Assembly (NCBI GenBank): GCA_051201605.1
Contig: CP179201.1
Coordinates: 2,542,001-2,606,000 of the forward strand
DNA from: CABZJG01 sp902512685
Lineage (GTDB): Bacteria > Pseudomonadota > Alphaproteobacteria > Rhodobacterales > Rhodobacteraceae
Length of the DNA: 64,000 nt
Reading direction: 5' to 3'
The notes under the pieces were generated by a model. The model was not told the DNA's origin, searched no databases, and saw only the letters and a program-made list of their open reading frames with translations. The stretch's first letter is position 1; each line of letters starts with the position of its first letter. Both the position numbers and the translations under genes were made by a program. Below are positions 18,024 through 26,151 of this stretch, in pieces.

Positions 18024-18809
18024 ATGGCTTTATTGGAACGTCACGACACAAATGCAATAGCGCATCTAAAAATGAATGCACCAGATAAGCTAAACGCTTT
18101 GTCAGAGGCAATGCTGAGCGCGCTTCAAGATCAATTTGATAGTTTGCAAAATGATCGTCAAATTCGTGCTGTGATCCTTTCAGGAGCTGGAAAAGCATTT
18201 TGCGCCGGCCATGATCTTAAAGAAATGACCGCAGGTCGGCAGACGGAAGATGGTGGCAAAGCCTATTTCAAAGGGCTCTTTCAAAAATGCGCGCGCATGA
18301 TGAGCTCAATCCAAAAGCTTCCCCAACCCGTGATCGCCCAAGTGCACGGCATCGCCACCGCTGCCGGATGCCAGATGGTGGCCAGTTGCGATATGGCTGT
18401 TGCGGCAGATAGCACCCGTTTTGGCGTAAATGGCGTCAATATTGGGCTATTTTGTTCCACTCCTATGGTTGCACTTTCTCGTAATATCCCTCGAAAGCAG
18501 GCCTTTGAAATGCTGACCACTGGCCAATTTATTAATGCCGAGCGTGCTCGCGACTTAGGTTTAATCAATCGCATTGCAAGCGAAGATGAGCTGCAAGAAG
18601 CAACATCTGAACTAGCGGAAACAGTGGCAAGCAAACTGGCTGTGGCGGTAAAAATCGGCAAAGAAGCCTTTTACAACCAATTACAGATGTCCCTATCAGA
18701 CGCCTATGATTATACTGGTAGCGTGATGGTTGAAAATATGCTGTTTCGCGATACTGAAGAGGGCATCAGCGCCTTTATTGAAAAGCGCGATCCAAACTGG
18801 GAACAGTAA
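18024..18809 (+). CDS. Enoyl-CoA hydratase/isomerase family protein (ECHDC3-like)
   Basis: 261 residues from an ATG at 18024 with GGAGAG upstream. Crotonase fold: the first oxyanion-hole motif is SGAGKAFCAGHDLKEM (about residues 54-69) and the second is HGIATAAGCQMVASCDMAVA (about 108-127). The usual catalytic glutamates of mitochondrial-type enoyl-CoA hydratase are not obvious: the position after the second motif reads GVNIGLFCSTP. This matches the ECHDC3-like subgroup of uncertain reaction. Divergent from the thioesterase gene, with 57 bases between the two starts. Confidence 0.85.
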   Translation: MALLERHDTNAIAHLKMNAPDKLNALSEAMLSALQDQFDSLQNDRQIRAVILSGAGKAFCAGHDLKEMTAGRQTEDGGKAYFKGLFQKCARMMSSIQKLPQPVIAQVHGIATAAGCQMVASCDMAVAADSTRFGVNGVNIGLFCSTPMVALSRNIPRKQAFEMLTTGQFINAERARDLGLINRIASEDELQEATSELAETVASKLAVAVKIGKEAFYNQLQMSLSDAYDYTGSVMVENMLFRDTEEGISAFIEKRDPNWEQ

Positions 18810-18877
18810 AAGAGATTTCTGTTTTTTCTTAGAACTTGTCAATCTTTAGGGCTACCACTGCGGACAGGCAAATCAGC

Positions 18878-20659
18878 CTACTCAGGCAGCCCTGCAAGTT
18901 TAATTCCCTCAATTAAGTTTTCTTTAAGAAACTCATTCATTTCAGGCACAACTTTCCGATAATCTTCAAGTGTCTTGATTTCTGGTCTTGCTTTTTGATA
19001 CTTGGCCAACCAGATTTTACTCTGTTTGATTTGCCCGTCCGAAGCTAAGACAGCCGCCTTGAAACCAAAAAGTCTGTCATGCGGTGCAGTTTCAATACAT
19101 CTATCGATGGATATAATGGCATTGGCCCAATCTTTTTTTCCGATATGGCAAAATGCCAGCCAACTTTCTAATTCGCCTCTTGAAACCGGGTCAATTTCCA
19201 TTGCTCTTTTGACGACTTCTATCGCTTGATCAAACTCACCTTCTCGTTGAAGCTGTATCGAATACATCTCAAGCGAACGGGGATGATTAGGGTTTGATTC
19301 AAGGGCTTTTTTGATAAATTCCACCATCCTTTCAGGGTCCTGTTTGAGATAGAAAGAAACCCCCTTCAGGCTGATGGCATCGGGATTGTTCGGATCTAAG
19401 CTATAGCCTTTTTCACAATGCTCAAAGAACCGTCTTTCATTATCAGAACGCTCAGAGGCCAATTGAGGAATGAAAATAAAATCGATCAGACAAGATGCAA
19501 TAACAAGATGCGGCTCACTAAAGCTTGCATCCATTTCGATTGCCTTTTCACAATGCGAAACAGCTTTTCTTTTTAAATCAAATTGGCTCTCTATTTCTTT
19601 GACTTCTTTAGATCTATTTAAAAAGGCCAACCCTTGTAAATATTGATCCCAAGAGCTGAAATTGATGTTCTTTCTGTTATTGAGACGTTTGAGTTCATTA
19701 GCTTTAAGTGCAGGAGATATAAAAACAGCGACTTTTTGTGATACTTCGTCCTGTATTTCAAAGATATCTTCAAGCGATCTATCCCAGTTTTGCGACCATA
19801 TCTGAGTGTCGTCTTCTACGTTGATTAGTTTTGCATTTATCCGAACTTTGTTACCGCCCTTTCTGACACTGCCCACAACAAGATACCGGGCGCCCAGTTC
19901 GTTGGCAATTTGCTTTGTAGAGTCTTTTGATCCCTTATAGGCGGAAGTCGAGTTGCTCGAAATAACTGGAAATGTTTTCCACTGGGACAAATGCGAAATT
20001 ATATCTTCTGTAATGCCGTCAGCAAAATATTCTTGTTCTGGATCATTGCTTAAATTGTTAAATGGAAGAACGGCAATTGTTGGCGGTTGGTTCAACTGTT
20101 CACTTGACTTCTCAGCAACATCCAGCCGCCTTTTCTCAAGGCCCAAGTCTGTCAAATCAAAAGCATGAAGAATGGTGTTTTTTACCTTTTGCTCTCCAAG
20201 GTCATTGAATACCAGATCAACTTTTGTGTTCACAAAATCAATGATGCTTTTTGACAAACAAACACCGCCAGGCTGGCTTAAGGCTTCTAAGCGGGCAGCT
20301 GAATTAACCCCTTCGCCATAAAGATTATCACCCTCTACGATCACATCACCCATATTGATCCCAATGCGGAAGCTCATCTGGGCCTCTGGCAAGACATTTT
20401 GGTTGCGTTCATGCACCAGTTTTTGAAACTCCTTAGCGCAGATAACAGCCGATACCGCACTTGGAAATTCAGCCAGAACTGAATCGCCCGCTGTGTTGAA
20501 AATACGCCCGCCATGCTCTTTAAAGAGATTATTTAAAATCTCGCGGCACGACCGAAAGCTACGCAAAGTTTCCTCTTCGTTTTTTTCCATTAACTTACTG
20601 AAACTGACCGCGTCGGTCACAAATATGACGGCTATTTTTCTTTCGATATCATTTTGCAT
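18878..20659 (-). CDS. Class III adenylate/guanylate cyclase with TolB/FlgO-like and TPR domains
   Basis: 593 residues, apparently soluble. Residues 5-175 form a class III cyclase homology domain with metal aspartates in IFVTDAVSFSKLM (Asp16) and FNTAGDSVLAEF (Asp59), and GDNLYGEGVNSAARLEAL further on. Residues 195-310 start with TIAVLPFNNLSNDPEQEYF, a TolB-N/FlgO-like domain common behind such cyclases. Residues 350-590 contain TPR-like helices (for example NPNHPRSLEMYSIQLQREG). This build is frequent in rhizobia and Roseobacters, where it is presumed to sense something through the TPRs and make cAMP. Single gene; substrate and signal are unknown. Confidence 0.88.
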   Translation of the reverse strand: MQNDIERKIAVIFVTDAVSFSKLMEKNEEETLRSFRSCREILNNLFKEHGGRIFNTAGDSVLAEFPSAVSAVICAKEFQKLVHERNQNVLPEAQMSFRIGINMGDVIVEGDNLYGEGVNSAARLEALSQPGGVCLSKSIIDFVNTKVDLVFNDLGEQKVKNTILHAFDLTDLGLEKRRLDVAEKSSEQLNQPPTIAVLPFNNLSNDPEQEYFADGITEDIISHLSQWKTFPVISSNSTSAYKGSKDSTKQIANELGARYLVVGSVRKGGNKVRINAKLINVEDDTQIWSQNWDRSLEDIFEIQDEVSQKVAVFISPALKANELKRLNNRKNINFSSWDQYLQGLAFLNRSKEVKEIESQFDLKRKAVSHCEKAIEMDASFSEPHLVIASCLIDFIFIPQLASERSDNERRFFEHCEKGYSLDPNNPDAISLKGVSFYLKQDPERMVEFIKKALESNPNHPRSLEMYSIQLQREGEFDQAIEVVKRAMEIDPVSRGELESWLAFCHIGKKDWANAIISIDRCIETAPHDRLFGFKAAVLASDGQIKQSKIWLAKYQKARPEIKTLEDYRKVVPEMNEFLKENLIEGIKLAGLPE

Positions 20660-20909
20660 CTTCTTGAAACTACTTTTCTAGAGTGAATTCTAACAAGCAA
20701 AAGAAAATTACTTTTTATAAGAAAAGATATCAATCTGAATTTATTATTACCCATCTTGTTATATTTGATACGGGATTATTGGTACAAGATTGCAGACCTA
20801 TAGGCTTTAACGCCCAAACCGCCGAAGACCCTTGCTAGGCGTTGCAAAAAACGGCCTTTGGGAAACACCCGTCCCCCAAATTTACCTACATTCATCTTGT
20901 AACCGGGCG

Positions 20910-21824
20910 TTATCCCCCAAGAAACAAGCGGCCTACATCGGGATTTTCAAGCAACTTATTGCCCTCATCAGCAATCGCGGTTTCGCCAGATACAAGAACA
21001 TATCCAATGTCAGCAAAAGCGAGACCCTTTTTCGCATTTTGCTCAACCATGATAATGGTTTTACCGTCTTTGAGTTGCAAATCGGATAAAATTTCAAACA
21101 CCATATCAATGAACCTTGGCTCAAGGCCGATCGAAGGTTCATCAACCAATAAAACCTGCGGCTGCATCACCAACGCCCGTGAAATTTCTAGCAGACGCCG
21201 TTCACCACCCGAGAGCACGCCAGCTGGTTTATCGCGTCGTTCTGCAAGCCGGCTATATTTGTCAAACACCATTTCAGCCGCAGCTTTAGCTTCTGCTGGT
21301 TTGTTTTTCAAAAACCCGCCCATCAAGAGATTTTCCTCAACCGTCATTTGAGGAAATACGGATTTATCTTGAAGTATATAGGCAATACCTGCTTCAGAAA
21401 GTTTCTGAGAAGGTGTTAGACGCGTTACATCCGTATCACCAACCATAATTGAGCCAGAAAAAATATTGGTAAACCCAAAGATCGAATGTAAAACAGTCGA
21501 CTTGCCAGCACCATTAGGCCCGATAAGACACAAGGACTGACCTTTGCCAATGCGAAGGTTAAAGTCATGCAAAATTTCCATTTTGCCATACCCGGCACGC
21601 AAATTATTTAGGCTTACAAAGGCCTCACCAGATATAAGGGCCTCTAATTCGGGAATCTTTGGCGCGGATTCCGCGATTAGTGCTGCTTCTGCCGCCACCT
21701 GATCAACAGACATAACAACGTCAACACTGCCAGATCCGTAACCAGAAATTTCATCTTTGCCACTCTTGGTGTTTTTTGCAGCGCTTTTTTTGCCTGCTTT
21801 GGTTTTTTTAGTTTCCTCGGCCAT
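20910..21824 (-). CDS. livF: Branched-chain-type ABC transporter ATPase (LivF-like) with Lys/Ala-rich N-terminal extension
   Basis: 304 residues from an ATG at 21824 that shares the TGATG junction with the upstream ATPase gene; GGGAGG lies in front. From about residue 66 it is a normal LivF: Walker A GPNGAGKST, Q-loop ILQDKSVFPQMTVEENLL, signature LSGGERRLLEISRAL, Walker B VLLVDEPSIGLEP. The first 60 residues are unusual for LivF: a Lys/Ala/Ser-rich block (KKTKAGKKSAAKNTKSGK) then an acidic region. It is the last gene of a five-gene importer and follows LivG. Confidence 0.9.
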   Translation of the reverse strand: MAEETKKTKAGKKSAAKNTKSGKDEISGYGSGSVDVVMSVDQVAAEAALIAESAPKIPELEALISGEAFVSLNNLRAGYGKMEILHDFNLRIGKGQSLCLIGPNGAGKSTVLHSIFGFTNIFSGSIMVGDTDVTRLTPSQKLSEAGIAYILQDKSVFPQMTVEENLLMGGFLKNKPAEAKAAAEMVFDKYSRLAERRDKPAGVLSGGERRLLEISRALVMQPQVLLVDEPSIGLEPRFIDMVFEILSDLQLKDGKTIIMVEQNAKKGLAFADIGYVLVSGETAIADEGNKLLENPDVGRLFLGG

Positions 21825-22570
21825 CAATGACCTCCCAAATATGCATCAATTACGCGTTGATCATTTTGCAAGGATGCCGGTTTACCATCCGCCAGCATCT
21901 GCCCGTTTGATAAGCAATATATATGCGAGGCAAGGTTCATAATGACCCGCATATTATGTTCAATTACGCATAAGGTAATGCCGAGTTCTTCATTCGCACG
22001 GCGAAGTCTGTCGATTAGGCCATTTATCAAAGTCGGGTTAATCCCTGCTGTAGGTTCATCAAGAAGCAGCACTTTTGGCTCATTCATCAGGGCCATAGCA
22101 AATTCCAGCAATTTTTGCTGCCCGAATGAAAGGTCGCCTGAAATCAGGTTACGCTTTGAATAAAGACCCACAAAGTCCAACAGATGTTCGGCGCGGTCTT
22201 TAATTTCGCCCTTGCGACTGGCAAAAATGGATGACTTTGCCTCTGCGCGATGGGAAACTGATATCTGCATGTTATCGACACAGTTCATCTTGCCATAAAT
22301 TCGGGTTTGCTGAAAAGTCCGCAACAGCCCAAGACGTGCAATCTCTCCTACACGCAGGGCTGAAATCTCATCGCCATTAAACTTAATCGAGCCGTTGTCG
22401 ATTGGGTGGTAGCCAACAATCGAGTTGAAGAGCGTTGTCTTGCCGCAGCCATTGGGGCCGATAATACCCGTAATAGACCCTCGTTTGACTTCCATATTGA
22501 TGTCCACATTTGCGCGAACACCGCCATAGGATTTTGACACGCCAGAAACGGAAATAATTGCATCAGACAT
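21824..22570 (-). CDS. livG: Branched-chain-type ABC transporter ATPase (LivG-like)
   Basis: 248 residues. Walker A GPNGCGKTTLF (about residues 37-47), QQTRIYGKMNCVDNM region, signature LSFGQQKLLEFAMAL, Walker B VLLLDEPTAGINP. This is the LivG branch of the hydrophobic amino acid importer family (HAAT). It overlaps livM at its start (TAATG) and livF at its end (TGATG), so translation is coupled throughout. Substrate cannot be read from the ATPase. Confidence 0.93.
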   Translation of the reverse strand: MSDAIISVSGVSKSYGGVRANVDINMEVKRGSITGIIGPNGCGKTTLFNSIVGYHPIDNGSIKFNGDEISALRVGEIARLGLLRTFQQTRIYGKMNCVDNMQISVSHRAEAKSSIFASRKGEIKDRAEHLLDFVGLYSKRNLISGDLSFGQQKLLEFAMALMNEPKVLLLDEPTAGINPTLINGLIDRLRRANEELGITLCVIEHNMRVIMNLASHIYCLSNGQMLADGKPASLQNDQRVIDAYLGGH

Positions 22571-23631
22571 TACGATACCTCTCCCGATTTTTGATCAGAC
22601 TGAAGCGTCTCGGTATCAACAACAACACCAAATCGCTCAGGAAACTTATCCTGCAGCCACCCCATTATACCCTGTTGAAAGTAAACGATATTTATAATCA
22701 GGATCAGCCCCAAAGCAACCCATTGCAGATTGAGCAAATAGGTCCATGTGGTTTCTTTGATAATATGGAAAATTATCGCCCCAAGAACAGGTCCCCAAAG
22801 CGTTCCTTTGCCCCCTAAAAGAACCATCGCAACCATGAAAATCCCAAAAGTCGGGATTGGATAAGCAACTTCTTTATCGATAAATCCTGCCATATTTCCG
22901 GCAACTGCGCCAATGCAACCCATGAAAAAAGCAGCAATTCCCCACCCAATTCTTTTGTACACTAGCGTTGGTATTCCCATCGCCTCGGCTTTGTCTTCAT
23001 CATCACGGATGGCGTTGATAGCCAGCCCAAATTGGGTGGAATAAAGCCATCTTAGTAAAAAATGTGCAGCGGTCGCCATTATAAAACATAGTATGTAAAA
23101 GAATGTAGACCGGAACTCAATATCTCCTGGGAACAAGGGCATGGATATGCCCGAGGCACCTCCGACATAGTCAATTGTTATGGTGATTTCAGCAGCGGCA
23201 ATCGCAAGCCCTAACGAGCCAATTGCGAAATAAGGACCGCGCAAACCAAACATAAACGAGCTAAAGACGATGGACAGGAGCAAGGCCACAATGCCGGCGC
23301 ATATTATCCCAAGCCCGAGCCCGATAAAGTACTCTGAATTGGTGAATTCAGGTTTGATCGAGCCCATAGCCGAGGTGTACTCCCCCACCCCGCCTTCATA
23401 GAAAATCGAAACCTGAACAATCGCTGAAATGTACATTCCTATTCCAAAAAATAGTATGTTTCCCAGTGAATTATATCCCATCTGACCACCTAGAATGTCC
23501 CAAGTAGAGGCCATGAGGACCATCATCCAAAGATAGGCAATCGTAAGTGTGTAATCAGGAAAAACTATGGGTCCGAAAATACCCAGTAACCCCAAAGCCC
23601 CATAAATGAAAAAATTGTTTGACCGGATCAT
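22570..23631 (-). CDS. livM: Branched-chain-type ABC transporter permease (LivM-like)
   Basis: 353 residues, about ten hydrophobic helices, second permease of a HAAT importer. Recognisable segments are TLTIAYLWMMVLMASTWDIL near the N-terminus, GLRGPYFAIGSLGLAIA (the conserved GPYFAI region) and IGWGIAAFFMGCIGAVAG. Start overlaps the stop of livH as ATGA, and stop overlaps livG as TAATG. A periplasmic loop of about 30 residues at positions 80-110 is longer than in LivM of E. coli. Confidence 0.92.
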   Translation of the reverse strand: MIRSNNFFIYGALGLLGIFGPIVFPDYTLTIAYLWMMVLMASTWDILGGQMGYNSLGNILFFGIGMYISAIVQVSIFYEGGVGEYTSAMGSIKPEFTNSEYFIGLGLGIICAGIVALLLSIVFSSFMFGLRGPYFAIGSLGLAIAAAEITITIDYVGGASGISMPLFPGDIEFRSTFFYILCFIMATAAHFLLRWLYSTQFGLAINAIRDDEDKAEAMGIPTLVYKRIGWGIAAFFMGCIGAVAGNMAGFIDKEVAYPIPTFGIFMVAMVLLGGKGTLWGPVLGAIIFHIIKETTWTYLLNLQWVALGLILIINIVYFQQGIMGWLQDKFPERFGVVVDTETLQSDQKSGEVS

Positions 23632-24533
23632 TGGACCACCTGCCTATTTCTTTTCATAGAGATTTGCCGCCAAATGAGAACCAGCAACAAAATGCTGACC
23701 GGAGCTGCAACCTCATATGCTGTTCCCAAAATCATGCCCGTATATTTTTCGAACAATCCAATTCCAAATCCGGCTCCGATGACAGCCGGTAAGTTTCCAA
23801 GGCCGGCGGCTGTCACAATTGCAAAAGTGCGCACGGAATAGGTAATGCCATAGAATGGCTGGATTACCCAAATGATCGAAACCAGCACGCCGGCAGCGCC
23901 GCAAAGGGCTGCGTTAAACGCAAATGTAAATGCGTAAACCCGGTCGGTATCTATGCCCAAAACCCTAGCGGCGCGCGCATCTTGTGCTGTCGCCCGAATG
24001 GCCTGACCGGTGCGGGATTTCTTCATAAACAGCACAACACAAACTGCAATAATGCCTGCCATTACCAAAGAAATGATTTTTGACGACGGGATTGTGACCA
24101 TATTGTCAAATGCATCATAGACCGGCAATTGCATATCGATGGTCTGCACTTCCGGACCAAATATAAGGTTCATGACCTGCTGCAGAAGCAGCGACAAACC
24201 AAACGTTGCCAAGAGGGATACGAACATGTCTTGATCTATTATTCGTTTGATCATGACCACGTAGACGCACCATCCAAAAACAAACATAACGCTGGTCACA
24301 ATTAAGACGATAAACGGTAAGGGCACACTGGCAGAGGAAAGTGCCAAAGCGAGATACCCCCCCATGATGACAAAATCACCCTGCGCCAAATTTTTAATGT
24401 TCATAACCCCCCAGACGAGGGCCAGACCATAGGCACTTAGGGCAAATACTGCTCCTACGAAAATACCTTCTAAAATGATTTGGATATTAATGATGGGCGC
24501 CCAAACAAAAAGAAGTTGTAGATTGTCTAGCAT
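23628..24533 (-). CDS. livH: Branched-chain-type ABC transporter permease (LivH-like)
   Basis: 301 residues with about eight transmembrane helices. Conserved LivH segments are YGLALVWGVMNIKNLAQGDF (about residues 35-54), MFVSLLATFGLSLLLQQ and TGQAIRATAQDARAARVLGID (the cytoplasmic loop that couples to the ATPase). It follows the binding-protein gene after a 76-base spacer that carries a strong hairpin, so it is probably expressed at a lower level than that gene. Confidence 0.93.
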   Translation of the reverse strand: MLDNLQLLFVWAPIINIQIILEGIFVGAVFALSAYGLALVWGVMNIKNLAQGDFVIMGGYLALALSSASVPLPFIVLIVTSVMFVFGWCVYVVMIKRIIDQDMFVSLLATFGLSLLLQQVMNLIFGPEVQTIDMQLPVYDAFDNMVTIPSSKIISLVMAGIIAVCVVLFMKKSRTGQAIRATAQDARAARVLGIDTDRVYAFTFAFNAALCGAAGVLVSIIWVIQPFYGITYSVRTFAIVTAAGLGNLPAVIGAGFGIGLFEKYTGMILGTAYEVAAPVSILLLVLIWRQISMKRNRQVVQ

Positions 24534-24572
24534 GACTATCTCCAGGGGTAAGCTTTTAGGGATGTAAAGGAA

Positions 24573-24600
24573 AAAGTGGGGTCACGTATGACCCCACTTT
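24573..24600 (-). terminator. Intercistronic attenuator hairpin between livK and livH
   Basis: A perfect 12-pair stem, AAAGTGGGGTCA with its complement, around a 4-base loop. On the transcribed minus strand it is followed by TTTTT after the stem, the form of a Rho-independent terminator. It lies between the binding-protein gene and the permease-ATPase genes, where partial termination or 3' end protection would give excess binding protein over membrane components. Confidence 0.85.
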
Positions 24601-24609
24601 ATAAGGAAC

Positions 24610-25821
24610 TTAGTAGTCTACTTTACGCGGAAAGACCATATCATCAAAGGTCTCAACCAAAGAGTAGGTACCATCAGCGCCGATCTGTCTCATGAACATT
24701 GGTTTGGCAATGTTGTTACCATTTTCTGAGAACTTGATGTCGCCGTAGAAAGTTTCCATTTCGATTGCGGCAATCGCATCTCTAACCGCATCCTGGTCAA
24801 AGCTGTTGGCCGCTTCAAATGCTTCTTTCCAAACATAGACCGCTGCTGAAGCTTGAGCTGATTGATATGGAACCGAGCTATAGGAAGGGTGCGCTACTTT
24901 AAATCCAGCATTCCACTCTGCCGCCGTACCGAACATCGCATCCGACTTGGACAGGGTTTCAACCCATTGTGTTGGGCAAAGGAAGCCATTTGACGCGTTC
25001 GGGAATTTTTCGTGAACCTTTGCAGCTTCGCAGTGTGTCATCGCGATCATTGGTATTGAGATTTTCATCTCGTCAATTTGCCGCGCTGCAGTTGCTGCAC
25101 CCTTTGAGTGGCCAGACACGATCAAGATGTCAGGTCTCAAAGCTTTTGCTTTTGTCAACGTTGTCGACATATCGGATAGGTCGGCAGGAAGTTGATCATC
25201 AATAATTGTTTTCATGCCGTATTCATTGATTTTGTCAACAACACCTGCACGTACATCCATTGAGAAAGGATCGCCCTCAAATGCCAATGCAACTTTGATG
25301 CTGCTTGGATCATCTGTGCTTGCGGCCGCCATATCGATTGCCGTTGCCAGATATTGCTCTGAGGTTGAAAGAACTGCGAAAAGATACTTGTAGCCTTGCG
25401 TGAACAAAGACCGCGAAGCGCCTTCGGCTTCGACCATTGGAACACCGAATTTCTCTGAAACCGGAGCGATCGCCTTAGTCATGCCAGAGCTATATGGCCC
25501 AAGCATATATTCAATGCCGTCCTGCTGGATCAAACGCTCAGCAAGCTGAGCACCCCGAGCTGGCGTAGATTCATCATCATAGTATTTTACCGAAAGCTTG
25601 TAGCTTTTGCCGCCAACCGAAACACCGCCAGCATCGTTAATAACTTGTACCGCATAGTCATATCCGCGCTGCGTATGAAGCCCGTTTGTGGCATATTTAC
25701 CAGTCAGTGAGATTGACGAACCTAGTGTAATAGTATCACCAACCACATTAGCCGAGGCAGCGCCGGCGATCCCCATCGCCATCATGGCGCCGAACGCGGC
25801 GGCGTAACGTCTCGTTTTCAT
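24610..25821 (-). CDS. livK: ABC transporter periplasmic substrate-binding protein (LivK-like)
   Basis: 403 residues from an ATG at 25821, preceded by GGGAGG; the frame is open further up but without a site. A Sec signal peptide of about 24 residues ends in AGAASA. The mature protein is a type I periplasmic binding protein: GDTITLGSSISLTGKYA at the start, YDDESTPARGAQLAERL, YMLGPYSSGMTKAI and GEAKVHEKFP-like region EAAKVHEKFP. It leads the livKHMGF unit on the minus strand. The substrate is an amino acid or amide by family; which one is unknown. Two operator-like dyads lie about 170-220 bases upstream. Confidence 0.9.
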   Translation of the reverse strand: MKTRRYAAAFGAMMAMGIAGAASANVVGDTITLGSSISLTGKYATNGLHTQRGYDYAVQVINDAGGVSVGGKSYKLSVKYYDDESTPARGAQLAERLIQQDGIEYMLGPYSSGMTKAIAPVSEKFGVPMVEAEGASRSLFTQGYKYLFAVLSTSEQYLATAIDMAAASTDDPSSIKVALAFEGDPFSMDVRAGVVDKINEYGMKTIIDDQLPADLSDMSTTLTKAKALRPDILIVSGHSKGAATAARQIDEMKISIPMIAMTHCEAAKVHEKFPNASNGFLCPTQWVETLSKSDAMFGTAAEWNAGFKVAHPSYSSVPYQSAQASAAVYVWKEAFEAANSFDQDAVRDAIAAIEMETFYGDIKFSENGNNIAKPMFMRQIGADGTYSLVETFDDMVFPRKVDY

Positions 25822-25989
25822 GTTAGTAGTCCTCCCAGACATTTTGTTTTGTTCATGAACCACCTTTGCATGTCTCAATCAGCGCATCAAGCCAATCAGA
25901 AAATCCAGAAAGCCTATTAGGTTTTTTTACTTACTTTCAATTACTTAAATCTACTCTTGGGGTTATTTGCTCAATCTAAACCACTCAGG

Positions 25990-26007
25990 TGTGCGAATTT
26001 TCGCACA
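25990..26007. promoter_or_regulatory. Perfect palindrome TGTGCGAA-TT-TTCGCACA, candidate operator
   Basis: An 18-base site with 8-base arms and a 2-base spacer. Such a symmetric site with short spacing is typical of a dimeric repressor. It lies in the region between livK and the MFS gene, about equally far from both. No regulator of matching type is adjacent; the Lrp/AsnC gene at 27.4-27.9 kb is the nearest candidate, but its family often uses different sites. Confidence 0.6.
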
Positions 26008-26022
26008 GAGATTATAAATAAG

Positions 26023-26044
26023 TGAGTGGAAATCCGCACACTCA
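26023..26044. promoter_or_regulatory. Second dyad with a degenerate copy of the same operator
   Basis: TGAGTG-N10-CACTCA forms one dyad, and inside it GTGGAAATCCGCACA resembles the palindrome 16 bases upstream with one base missing and the same CGCACA half-site. The pair, spaced about 33 bases centre to centre, suggests cooperative binding of one regulator. Confidence 0.4.
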
Positions 26045-26151
26045 AACAAACTCAAAGCGTGGGCCCGGTTTCATCTTTGTGAAATTTATAATTTACTTTT
26101 GCTTGAAAAAGCTCAGTTATAGCGTCAAGCCCAACTGATGAATTGTATCAT

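Larger units (their letters stand above)
25822..26151. other. 330-base divergent intergenic region (livK and MFS gene)
   Basis: AT-rich control region between the livK gene (leftward) and the MFS gene (rightward). It holds two dyads, described separately at 25990-26007 and 26023-26044. TTGAAA and TAATAG-like hexamers on the minus strand about 90 bases before livK are poorly spaced, so no promoter is called. No ORF, tRNA or terminator was seen. Confidence 0.6.
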
